NCBI GenBank assembly: GCA_019114745.1
Contig: DXEY01000111.1
Coordinates: forward strand, 1-5,078
Direction: 5' to 3'
Length of the DNA stretch: 5,078 nucleotides
Origin: Candidatus Mediterraneibacter colneyensis
GTDB taxonomy: Bacteria; Bacillota; Clostridia; Lachnospirales; Lachnospiraceae
A program made the position numbers and the translations under genes. Positions 1 through 5,078 of this stretch are shown piece after piece. Under the pieces are notes generated by a model. It was not told the origin of the DNA and searched no databases. It saw nothing but the letters and a program-made list of their open reading frames with translations. Within the stretch, counting starts at the first letter, position 1. The number at the start of each line of letters is the position of its first letter.

Positions 1-9
1 AAGAGGTGA

Positions 10-327
10 GTGCTAATTTTTGAAACTTTTTTATCTGTCAAGACATTTCTTCTCCCAGTCTTTTATAGTATAATAAACTCAGGAGTAAGTGTTATACACA
101 GAGATTACCTCCTGATACACGGCAGCCTTGAACCTTTTTCGCCGGGCAGGACGGTGGAGGATTTTTCCGTTCCGCAGATCCTGTTCTCACAGGCCGACTA
201 TAATTAAAGAAATAATCACATCTCCATAGACTGCGGCTATGTATTCGGATTTAGCCTTGCCGTATACTGCCCGGAAACAGACGAGGCAGTATATATTCCT
301 AACGGGCAGGCTCATATGCCATATTAA
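10..327 (+). pseudogene. Decayed 3' end of a metallophosphoesterase (Ser/Thr phosphatase-like) gene
   Basis: One reading frame, interrupted by TAA at 205-207, carries two blocks that match the C-terminal half of calcineurin-like phosphoesterases. Block one (about 85-204) contains DYLLIHGSLEPFSPG followed by VEDFSVPQILFSQADY, which resembles the family pattern LLVHGGLxPF...LEDYSLEELLFxRxDY. Block two (208-324) contains NNHISIDCGYVFG and then LAVYCPETDEAVYI, which resembles the family ending NxHIxIDCGxxFGGxLxxxCLDTxExxYV. In intact relatives about 30 residues separate these blocks and include the GHTPT metal-binding motif; here they are almost adjacent, so that segment is deleted. No N-terminal GDxHG or GDxxD metal motifs are present, and TGA at 7-9 closes the frame upstream. 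The left limit is uncertain, since residues before about position 85 align poorly and the window starts there. Without its metal ligands the product cannot be an active phosphatase. The family assignment is from remembered patterns, not a search. Confidence 0.66.
263..293. repeat. 9-bp perfect inverted repeat upstream of the response regulator
   Basis: TATACTGCC (263-271) and GGCAGTATA (285-293) are perfect reverse complements separated by 13 bases. The repeat lies inside the dead phosphatase reading frame and ends 55 bases before the regulator start codon. No U-tract follows, so it is not an intrinsic terminator. It could be an operator or a chance match in former coding sequence. Confidence 0.35.
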
Positions 328-348
328 TTATTATAATGAGGGTTGATT

Positions 349-1056
349 ATGCCAAACGAAAAAGTAAAAATTTTAATCGCAGATGATGATAAGGAAATCC
401 GTGACATCCTTACTCTCCTTCTCCGCGCGGAAGGGTACGAGGTAGTCTCCGCATGTGACGGGAAGGAGGCACTGGATCTTGCAGATGATGAAATCAGTCT
501 CTATATCCTGGACGTAAACATGCCTCATGTCTCGGGATTTGCAGCAGGAGCTGAAATCCGGAAACAGTCTTATGCCCCGATCATATTCCTTACCGCCTAT
601 TCAGGAGAATCCGACAAGACTATGGGCTTTTCCGCCGGAGCAGACGACTATATCGTCAAGCCTTTCTCCAATACAGAACTTCTTCTACGCGTAAAGGCTC
701 ATCTGCGCCGCTCCCGCGAATACAGCAGCCGGCAGGCAGATCATACGAAGTCCGGGGCATCCGCACGGATCATCTATAAAGATCTGACCCTGGATCCTGA
801 CAGCCAGACGGTGACCAGAAACGGTCAGCCCATCATACTGACGTACACAGAGTACCGCATACTGGAGCTTTTTCTGACCCACCGGAAAAAAATATTTTCT
901 ATGGACAATATCTATGAAAGCGTGTGGGAGGAAGAAGCGGTAAGCGACAGCACGATCATGGTACACATTAAAAATCTCCGTAAGAAACTGGGAGATGATT
1001 CCAGAAATCCGCAGTATATCAGGACCGCCTGGGGAAAGGGGTATTATGCCGACTGA
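349..1056 (+). CDS. OmpR/PhoB-family two-component response regulator (VanR-like)
   Basis: A complete 235-residue response regulator, the usual length for the OmpR family, acting in the cytoplasm as a phosphorylation-controlled transcription factor. The receiver domain (about residues 6-120) shows the acidic pocket D12-D13, the phospho-acceptor D55 in LYILDVNMP, T82 in FLTAY, and K104 in YIVKPFS with Y101 before it. A short polar linker (about 122-139) leads to a winged-helix DNA-binding domain (about 140-235) with LTYTEYRILELF, the recognition-helix region STIMVHIKNLRKKLG, and the wing ending IRTAWGKGYY. All catalytic residues are present, so it should be functional. The ATG at 349 is preferred over TTG at 343 because GAGGG (338-342) lies 6 bases before the ATG but directly abuts the TTG. 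The stop codon overlaps the kinase gene, so its partner is the adjacent sensor. The nearest named relatives are VanR-type regulators, but no vancomycin-resistance genes are here, so no specific symbol is given. Confidence 0.95.
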   Translation: MPNEKVKILIADDDKEIRDILTLLLRAEGYEVVSACDGKEALDLADDEISLYILDVNMPHVSGFAAGAEIRKQSYAPIIFLTAYSGESDKTMGFSAGADDYIVKPFSNTELLLRVKAHLRRSREYSSRQADHTKSGASARIIYKDLTLDPDSQTVTRNGQPIILTYTEYRILELFLTHRKKIFSMDNIYESVWEEEAVSDSTIMVHIKNLRKKLGDDSRNPQYIRTAWGKGYYAD

Positions 1057-2095
1057 AAAAAAAGAAAAAACAGTACGCAGGCTTTCTTCTGTAATCCTTG
1101 AATACTTGCTTCTCTCTGCCGCAGTATCACTGTTTTCATTTCTGTTCTTATATACTACATCAGAGTCTATCAGCTCTGTTTATCTGCTCAGGCAGGATAT
1201 TATGCTTACCGAAGTCCAGGAGTCCGTTTTTCTCCTCTGGCTGAGGAGTATTTGCGGGGCCGCAGCCATCTTTATTTTTATTGTCCTGTTTTTGTTTATG
1301 CTCGGTCAGAGACTTTCTTATCTTATCACAATTGCAAAGGGGATCGACAGACTCAGGGAAAATAAAATGAACTACAATATCCCGCTGGAGGGGAACGATG
1401 AACTGACTGTGCTCGCCGGGAATATCAACTATCTTGCCGCTTCACAGCGTGAAATCCAGCGCAGGGAAGAAGAAATGAAAAATGAACGGGAGGCATGGGT
1501 GCGTTCTCTTTCCCATGATATACGCACACCGCTTACATCCATGCTTTCTCTTACAGAATTTATGCGTGATAAAGAATCTGTCAGCCATGAGGAGATCCGT
1601 TCTTATATCGAGCTTGTCTACAACAAATGCCAGCAGATCCGCGAGCTTACTTCTCAGCTCATGGATCGAAAAGATTGCTCCCTGGAAAATGTAGAAGACC
1701 TCGGCTTCCTGTTTGCGCAGCTTGCACAGGAATGGTCCGGAATATTAGAAGAGCGCTTTTCCTGTACCGTCGATCTCTCAAAGTTAGAACATTTTGACGG
1801 ACGCGTTGATATCTGCTCGCTTCATCGAATTATGGACAACCTGATTTCAAACACAGAAAAATATGCCCCGCCCGATTCTTCTGTCTCTCTGGCCATACAG
1901 TCAGAAGGACACAGAATCCTTCTCATTCAAAAGAACGAAAAACGCGAAACATGGGGCGCCCCGCCGGAAAGCCATAAGATCGGGCTGGACAACATCCGGC
2001 AGATAGTGGCTCTGTACAACGGGAAAGCAGAGACAGCCGATACGGAGCGCGCATTTGAAATCAGGATCACACTCCACATACCTCCCGCGCTTTAG
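1046..2095 (+). CDS. Membrane sensor histidine kinase with atypical ATP-binding domain
   Basis: A 349-residue sensor kinase paired with the preceding regulator. Residues 1-14 are basic and cytoplasmic, and membrane helices lie at about 17-36 and 66-88. They enclose a loop of only about 29 residues, so there is no sizeable external sensor domain and signals are probably read within or near the membrane. A HAMP-like linker (about 88-140) leads to HisKA with the phospho-acceptor H157 in SLSHDIRTPLTS. The ATPase domain has a clear N box, RIMDNLISNTEKYA (N265, N269), and a late GLDNI (313-317) followed by a YNG motif. The usual DxGxGI G1 box is not visible: the expected place reads LLIQKNEKRETW. 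The gene overlaps the regulator by 11 bases. ATG 1046 is chosen because GGGGAAAGGGG (1031-1041) precedes it by 4 bases; the in-frame ATG at 995 is poorly spaced from any such site and lies deep in the regulator gene. The family is certain; the signal is unknown. Confidence 0.92.
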   Translation: MPTEKKEKTVRRLSSVILEYLLLSAAVSLFSFLFLYTTSESISSVYLLRQDIMLTEVQESVFLLWLRSICGAAAIFIFIVLFLFMLGQRLSYLITIAKGIDRLRENKMNYNIPLEGNDELTVLAGNINYLAASQREIQRREEEMKNEREAWVRSLSHDIRTPLTSMLSLTEFMRDKESVSHEEIRSYIELVYNKCQQIRELTSQLMDRKDCSLENVEDLGFLFAQLAQEWSGILEERFSCTVDLSKLEHFDGRVDICSLHRIMDNLISNTEKYAPPDSSVSLAIQSEGHRILLIQKNEKRETWGAPPESHKIGLDNIRQIVALYNGKAETADTERAFEIRITLHIPPAL

Positions 2096-2097
2096 AA

Positions 2098-2130
2098 TTC
2101 TTCAGAATCATATTCATAACTTCTTTAGAA
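2098..2130. promoter_or_regulatory. Two direct copies of TTCTTYAGAA, candidate regulator-binding site
   Basis: TTCTTCAGAA (2098-2107) and TTCTTTAGAA (2121-2130) differ at one base and start 23 bases apart, about two helical turns. Each copy is itself palindromic (TTCT and AGAA around two bases). They lie between the kinase stop codon and the ribosome binding site of the small membrane protein gene. Paired direct repeats are a common form for OmpR-family sites, although 10-11 base spacing is more typical. AT-rich sequence can produce such repeats by chance, and no convincing -35/-10 pair accompanies them. Confidence 0.28.
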
Positions 2131-2180
2131 CATACTGCTAGACTTCTACATGTAAGTTCAAAACAGAGGAGGAAAACAAA

Positions 2181-2513
2181 ATGGCTTTAGGTATTTTATT
2201 AATCGCATTTATAGGAATGAGCGTAATCAGTATAATCGGGCTTCTGCTCATGTATCTTTTGAAAAATGAGCGGGCGAAGGCTGTCACATTCTACTGCATG
2301 TCCGTATGGGGAATGATAATTTCAGTGACAGGCGCGACAAGTCTTCCGACTAATTATACACTTTCCATCGTAGCGGCATGGGCGCTTGGCATCCTGAGCG
2401 TGATCGGACTGATCGTCCACGTAAGGGCCAGGTCAAAAATCGAGTACATGACTTCTTACATTCTTGTTACAATTTCGGTTATCGCCGGAATACTGAAACT
2501 TTTCATACTATAA
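2181..2513 (+). CDS. Small four-helix membrane protein of unknown function
   Basis: A 110-residue, strongly hydrophobic protein that I do not recognise. Predicted membrane helices are at about residues 3-27, 35-53, 60-82 and 89-110. The first is followed by a short basic turn (KNERAK), the third by a basic loop (VRARSKIEY), and the last reaches the C-terminus. The positive-inside rule places both basic loops, between helices 1-2 and 3-4, in the cytoplasm, with both termini outside. No catalytic, metal-binding or cleavable lipoprotein motif is visible. The start is well supported: AGAGGAGG (2165-2172) lies 8 bases before ATG. The gene begins 85 bases after the kinase stop with no clear terminator between, and a terminator follows it closely, so it probably belongs to the two-component operon. 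It may be the output of the system or an accessory protein that helps the sensor, whose own external loop is tiny. That role is inference. Confidence 0.85.
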   Translation: MALGILLIAFIGMSVISIIGLLLMYLLKNERAKAVTFYCMSVWGMIISVTGATSLPTNYTLSIVAAWALGILSVIGLIVHVRARSKIEYMTSYILVTISVIAGILKLFIL

Positions 2514-2524
2514 AACTCTACATC

Positions 2525-2569
2525 AGAAGGAAGCGGCTGCGATTCACACGGACCAGCCCTTCTTTTTTA
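2525..2569 (+). terminator. Rho-independent terminator closing the regulator-kinase-membrane protein unit
   Basis: The arm AAGCGGCTG (2531-2539) pairs with CAGCCCTT (2554-2561) with one bulged C and a 14-base loop. The stem extends outward through AGAAGG (2525-2530) pairing, partly by G-U, with C2562 and the T run at 2563-2568. A GC-rich stem running into six consecutive T residues 12 bases after the membrane protein stop codon is a standard intrinsic terminator. It separates the upstream unit from lon. Confidence 0.8.
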
Positions 2570-2666
2570 CTGTAATTCCTGCATCTGATAATCCATACTG
2601 CCTTCCCTGTCATACAATAAACTGGCGATATTATATCACGCACACGGAAAAGGGTGTGCCATCTTA

Positions 2667-2695
2667 TTGACATTATCCGCATTTTGTGCTAATTT
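2667..2695 (+). promoter_or_regulatory. Sigma-A-type promoter for lon
   Basis: A perfect -35 hexamer TTGACA (2667-2672) is followed by a 17-base spacer and a weak -10, TAATTT (2690-2695). A TG pair one base before it (TGcTAATTT) gives an extended -10, which would compensate for the poor hexamer. Transcription would start near 2702, leaving a leader of about 57 bases that contains the CIRCE element and the ribosome binding site. The -35 is convincing; the exact -10 is less certain, and TATAAC at 2702-2707 is a worse-placed alternative. Confidence 0.65.
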
Positions 2696-2710
2696 TCTAT
2701 TTATAACGTA

Positions 2711-2737
2711 TTAGCACTCTACTTATTAGAGTGCTGA
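2711..2737. promoter_or_regulatory. CIRCE element, the HrcA repressor operator
   Basis: TTAGCACTC (2711-2719), a 9-base spacer (2720-2728) and GAGTGCTGA (2729-2737) match the CIRCE consensus TTAGCACTC-N9-GAGTGCTAA at 17 of 18 arm positions; the one difference is G for A near the end of the right arm. HrcA binds CIRCE as a dimer and represses heat-shock genes until GroEL, needed for HrcA folding, is titrated by unfolded proteins. Its place just downstream of the predicted transcription start and 21 bases before the lon ATG fits repression of lon. In the mRNA the arms can also form a hairpin next to the ribosome binding site. Confidence 0.95.
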
Positions 2738-2743
2738 CAGTCA

Positions 2744-2753
2744 AGAAGGAGGT
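2744..2753 (+). promoter_or_regulatory. Near-perfect Shine-Dalgarno sequence for lon
   Basis: AGAAGGAGGT is close to a full complement of the 16S rRNA 3' end. The GGAGG core ends 6 bases before ATG 2759, which fixes the lon start. It begins six bases after the CIRCE right arm, so the CIRCE hairpin in the transcript could affect ribosome access. Confidence 0.85.
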
Positions 2754-2758
2754 CATCT

Positions 2759-5035
2759 ATGTTTACTCAGCCCATTTATAATATACTACTCCTGCCGGAT
2801 GTCACCTACTATTTCAAAAAAGACTTTTTTGCCGGCAGGGCGGAATCTCTTGAACCCGGTACAGACCTCGCATTTCTGATGCTCAGAACCGAACTTGATG
2901 ACGGCTGCCTCACACCGGAAGACCTCTACCCGATCGGCCTGTCCGCGAAGGTCGAAAGTATCAGCGAAGAAGACGTTATACAGATCCGGACGCTCGACCG
3001 TGTTGAAGCTATAGATCCTGCCATTAAAAACGGAGAAATAACCGCGTCTTTTGTACCTCGCGTTTCTGTCGAAGATATGCCGGAAGAAGAACAGCAGACT
3101 GCATTTTCTGAACTGCGCGGCGCTCTCCTTAAATTCGTACAGGGATATCAGTGGGGACTTTGGGCGCGCGGATTTATCCTTCAGAGAAAAGATATGAACG
3201 ATATGGCTTCCGCGCTTTCCGAGTACCTGAATCTGACTGCCGACGAAAAATACCAGATCCTGGCGGCGGATTCTGTCAGGCGCAGATATGAACTGATCAT
3301 TGGCGCCATCCGGGAATTTATGGAGATCGCAAAAGTCTCCTCCGAGGCACAGGAAGCTCAGAAAGGCGATCAGGAACAGCTCTATCGGGAAGCCGCACTG
3401 AAAAAACAGATTGACTATCTCCAAAAAGAGTTGGATGACATGCATCCGGAAAATATTTCCGATGTAAGAAAGTTTGAGAAAAAGATCAAAGAATCCGGCA
3501 TGAATCCAGAAGCCCGGAAAGAAGCTGAAAAAGTCCTGAACCGTATGCGCCAGGAAGGGAAAGAAAGCCATGAATACGGGCTTCTCTATGATTACCTCGA
3601 TTTTGTCACCAGCTTGTCATGGAAGGCGCCCGGATTTACGCCTGTCGATCTGGAACGTGCAGAAAAGATTCTTGACGAGGATCACTACGGGCTTAAAAAG
3701 GTCAAAGAACGTATCATCCAGCAGCTGGCGGTAATGGCTCTGAACCGGAAGCAGTACGGATCCATCCTGCTGTTTGTCGGAGCGCCCGGCACAGGAAAGA
3801 CCAGCATCGGCCAGAGCATCGCACGCGCGCTCGGCAGAGAGTACGTCCGTATCAGCCTGGGCGGCATCCGCGATGAAGCCGAGATCCGCGGGCACAGGAG
3901 GACTTATATCGGCGCCATGCCGGGACGGGTCATGGAAGCCATGAAAAGAAGCGGATCTTCCAATCCTGTTATGGTACTCGACGAAGTCGATAAACTGGCA
4001 AAAGATTACGGCGGAGATCCGGCAAGCGCACTGCTCGAGGTGCTGGATCCCGAGCAGAACAATACATTTACAGATCATTACATGAATGTCCCTTATGATC
4101 TGTCCAACGTACTCTTTGTATGTACAGCAAATACGACCGACACAATTCCGGAACCGCTGCTCAACCGTATGGAAGTGATCTCATTCCCCGGATACACAGC
4201 GGTGGAAAAATTCCACATTGCCAAAAAGCACCTGATACCAAAGGCGCTGGACACAATGGGGATCAAAAAGACAATGCTGAAGGTCACGGACGGAGCCCTG
4301 AGGCAGATCATTGATGAGTACACAATGGAAGCAGGAGTACGCGATCTGAAAAAATGTATCGAGACGATCTGCCGGTCCGCCGCTGTCAGGCTCGTCAAAA
4401 ACGGCGAAACAGGGCAATGCCTTTCCGTCACAAAGAGCAGCCTTTCCGACTATCTCGGGAAAAAGCAAATCCGTGCTGAGCAGAAACTGTCCGCCAAAAT
4501 TCCCGGCGTAGTAACCGGGCTTGCGTGGACTCGTGCAGGCGGCGCTATTCTATTCATCGAGACAAAACTGACAGAAGGAAAAGGAAAGCTTCTGATCACA
4601 GGACAGCTCGGCGACGTTATGAAAGAGTCCGTACAGATCGCACTCAGCCTGGTCAAATCTCTCTATCCAAAAGAGTGCAGGGTGCTGGAGGACCACGATC
4701 TTCACATCCACGTACCGGCAGGAGCCGTGCCAAAAGACGGGCCGTCCGCAGGAATCACCCTGACAACAGCCCTCGCTTCGCTCATCACCGGAAAAGCAGT
4801 AGACACCGACATCGCGATGACCGGAGAAGTTTCACTGCGCGGCGGCGTCATGCCCATCGGCGGGCTGCCCGAAAAACTGATGGCAGCACAGCGGGCGGGG
4901 GTCAGACGGGTGTTTATCCCGGATGATAATGTAGAAGATCTGGAAGACGTGGCTGAAGAAGTAAAAGAAAAACTGGAAATAATCCCGGTAAAAAAAGTAA
5001 CGGAAGTATTAAAACAAACAATAGGGACACCCTGA
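2759..5035 (+). CDS. lon: ATP-dependent Lon protease (endopeptidase La), divergent N-domain
   Basis: A complete 758-residue Lon protease, slightly shorter than the usual 770-800. It should form a cytoplasmic hexamer that unfolds and degrades damaged and selected regulatory proteins. The N-terminal domain (about 1-200) is divergent: it starts NILLLPDVTYYF and lacks the common LPLRxxVxFP opening. A helical, charged segment (about 200-275) precedes YLDFVTSLSW. The AAA+ module has Walker A GAPGTGKTS (341-349, K347), pore-loop RTYIGAMPG (Y383), Walker B VMVLDEVDK (404-412, D408-E409), sensor-1 N458 in CTANT, arginine finger R470 in LLNRMEVI and sensor-2 R528 in EAGVRDL. The protease domain has S663 in KDGPSAG and K706 in GGLPEKL, 43 residues apart as in E. 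coli Lon (S679, K722). The residue two before that lysine, normally Lys in GGLKEK, is Pro. It is a single-gene unit under its own promoter and CIRCE operator. Catalytic function is well supported; a specialised substrate range is only suggested by the N-domain. Confidence 0.96.
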   Translation: MFTQPIYNILLLPDVTYYFKKDFFAGRAESLEPGTDLAFLMLRTELDDGCLTPEDLYPIGLSAKVESISEEDVIQIRTLDRVEAIDPAIKNGEITASFVPRVSVEDMPEEEQQTAFSELRGALLKFVQGYQWGLWARGFILQRKDMNDMASALSEYLNLTADEKYQILAADSVRRRYELIIGAIREFMEIAKVSSEAQEAQKGDQEQLYREAALKKQIDYLQKELDDMHPENISDVRKFEKKIKESGMNPEARKEAEKVLNRMRQEGKESHEYGLLYDYLDFVTSLSWKAPGFTPVDLERAEKILDEDHYGLKKVKERIIQQLAVMALNRKQYGSILLFVGAPGTGKTSIGQSIARALGREYVRISLGGIRDEAEIRGHRRTYIGAMPGRVMEAMKRSGSSNPVMVLDEVDKLAKDYGGDPASALLEVLDPEQNNTFTDHYMNVPYDLSNVLFVCTANTTDTIPEPLLNRMEVISFPGYTAVEKFHIAKKHLIPKALDTMGIKKTMLKVTDGALRQIIDEYTMEAGVRDLKKCIETICRSAAVRLVKNGETGQCLSVTKSSLSDYLGKKQIRAEQKLSAKIPGVVTGLAWTRAGGAILFIETKLTEGKGKLLITGQLGDVMKESVQIALSLVKSLYPKECRVLEDHDLHIHVPAGAVPKDGPSAGITLTTALASLITGKAVDTDIAMTGEVSLRGGVMPIGGLPEKLMAAQRAGVRRVFIPDDNVEDLEDVAEEVKEKLEIIPVKKVTEVLKQTIGTP

Positions 5036-5045
5036 AGCTGGATTG

Positions 5046-5078
5046 GGGACGTAGTGAAATCAAATTTCACTACGTCCC
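5046..5078. repeat. Perfect 15-bp inverted repeat at the window end; lon terminator stem or REP-like palindrome
   Basis: GGGACGTAGTGAAAT (5046-5060) and ATTTCACTACGTCCC (5064-5078) are perfect reverse complements around the 3-base loop CAA. The stem begins 10 bases after the lon stop codon. G5045 could extend it by one pair if base 5079 is C, so the repeat may be cut by the window edge. The position fits a terminator for lon, but any U-tract would lie outside the window, and the opposite strand has none. Palindromes framed by GGGGAC and GTCCCC also occur as dispersed elements in Firmicutes genomes, sometimes linked to Y1/REP-type transposases; that reading is from memory and cannot be tested with one copy. 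Confidence 0.85.

Noticed and set aside
332..337. A perfect TATAAT directly before the regulator ribosome binding site.
   Set aside because: No -35 match at 16-18 bases, and transcription would start at about 344, downstream of the ribosome binding site. It is probably chance in AT-rich sequence.
995..1045. An earlier in-frame ATG for the sensor kinase at 995, adding 17 residues.
   Set aside because: It would overlap the regulator by 62 bases, the nearest GGGAG abuts the ATG, and the added residues look like out-of-frame regulator sequence. ATG 1046 has a good site at 4 bases.
2640..2659. A short hairpin, GCACAC and GTGTGC around an 8-base purine loop, just upstream of the lon -35.
   Set aside because: Only six pairs with no following U-run, too weak to call a terminator or operator without conservation data.
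2786..3571. A 261-codon open frame on the minus strand within lon, with another of 153 codons at 3617-4078.
   Set aside because: Both lie wholly opposite well-conserved Lon coding sequence, have no ribosome binding site, and encode no recognisable domains. They are shadows of lon codon usage.
4525..4926. A 133-codon + strand frame inside lon encoding a very Arg/His-rich peptide.
   Set aside because: It overlaps the Lon protease domain, whose frame is certain. The composition is typical of an out-of-frame translation of GC-rich codons.
4990..5078. A slippery A-AAA-AAA run near the end of lon, after which the -1 frame stays open to the window end across the terminal palindrome.
   Set aside because: The palindrome is about 50 bases from the run, too far to act as a usual frameshift stimulator, and the extension would simply translate the repeat. 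The normal stop gives a Lon of expected length.
1..5078. Search for CRISPR arrays, tRNA or rRNA genes, riboswitches, insertion sequences and phage genes.
   Set aside because: No repeated spacer-length units, cloverleaf sequences, transposase or integrase motifs were seen.

Overview
The window looks like chromosomal DNA from a low-to-mid GC Gram-positive anaerobe of the Clostridia, most likely Lachnospiraceae-like. This is an inference from strong AGGAGG-type ribosome binding sites, a sigma-A/CIRCE control region, VanR/OmpR-type two-component genes and the style of the proteins; no database search was possible. Every intact gene is on the + strand.

Layout. (1) Positions 10-327 hold a decayed 3' end of a metallophosphoesterase (Ser/Thr phosphatase-like) gene. 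It has an in-frame TAA and an internal deletion that removes the stretch where the family carries its GHTPT metal-binding motif. (2) Positions 349-2513 look like one transcription unit of three genes: an OmpR-family response regulator, an overlapping HAMP/HisKA sensor kinase with an unusual ATP-binding domain, and a 110-residue four-helix membrane protein of unknown function. A good intrinsic terminator (2525-2569) closes the unit. (3) Positions 2570-2758 are a 189-base control region. It ends in a TTGACA promoter, a CIRCE element (the HrcA heat-shock operator, 17 of 18 consensus positions) and a near-perfect Shine-Dalgarno sequence. (4) Positions 2759-5035 encode a complete ATP-dependent Lon protease of 758 residues. 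It has intact ATPase and Ser-Lys protease motifs but an N-terminal domain that lacks the usual LonA opening motif. (5) Ten bases after lon the window runs into a perfect 15-bp inverted repeat that reaches the last base.

How it works together. The regulator-kinase pair probably senses an envelope or membrane signal: it has two membrane segments and only a short external loop. Its nearest candidate output or accessory is the four-helix membrane protein, which has a repeated palindromic motif in its leader. Lon is separately controlled and, from its CIRCE site, should be repressed by HrcA and released when GroE is titrated by unfolded protein. The two units are therefore neighbouring stress modules, and nothing in the sequence proves that they are linked. 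I did not find a clearly new multi-gene system. The most interesting items are HrcA-type control of lon with an extra half-site over the promoter, the atypical kinase ATP domain, and the terminal palindrome.
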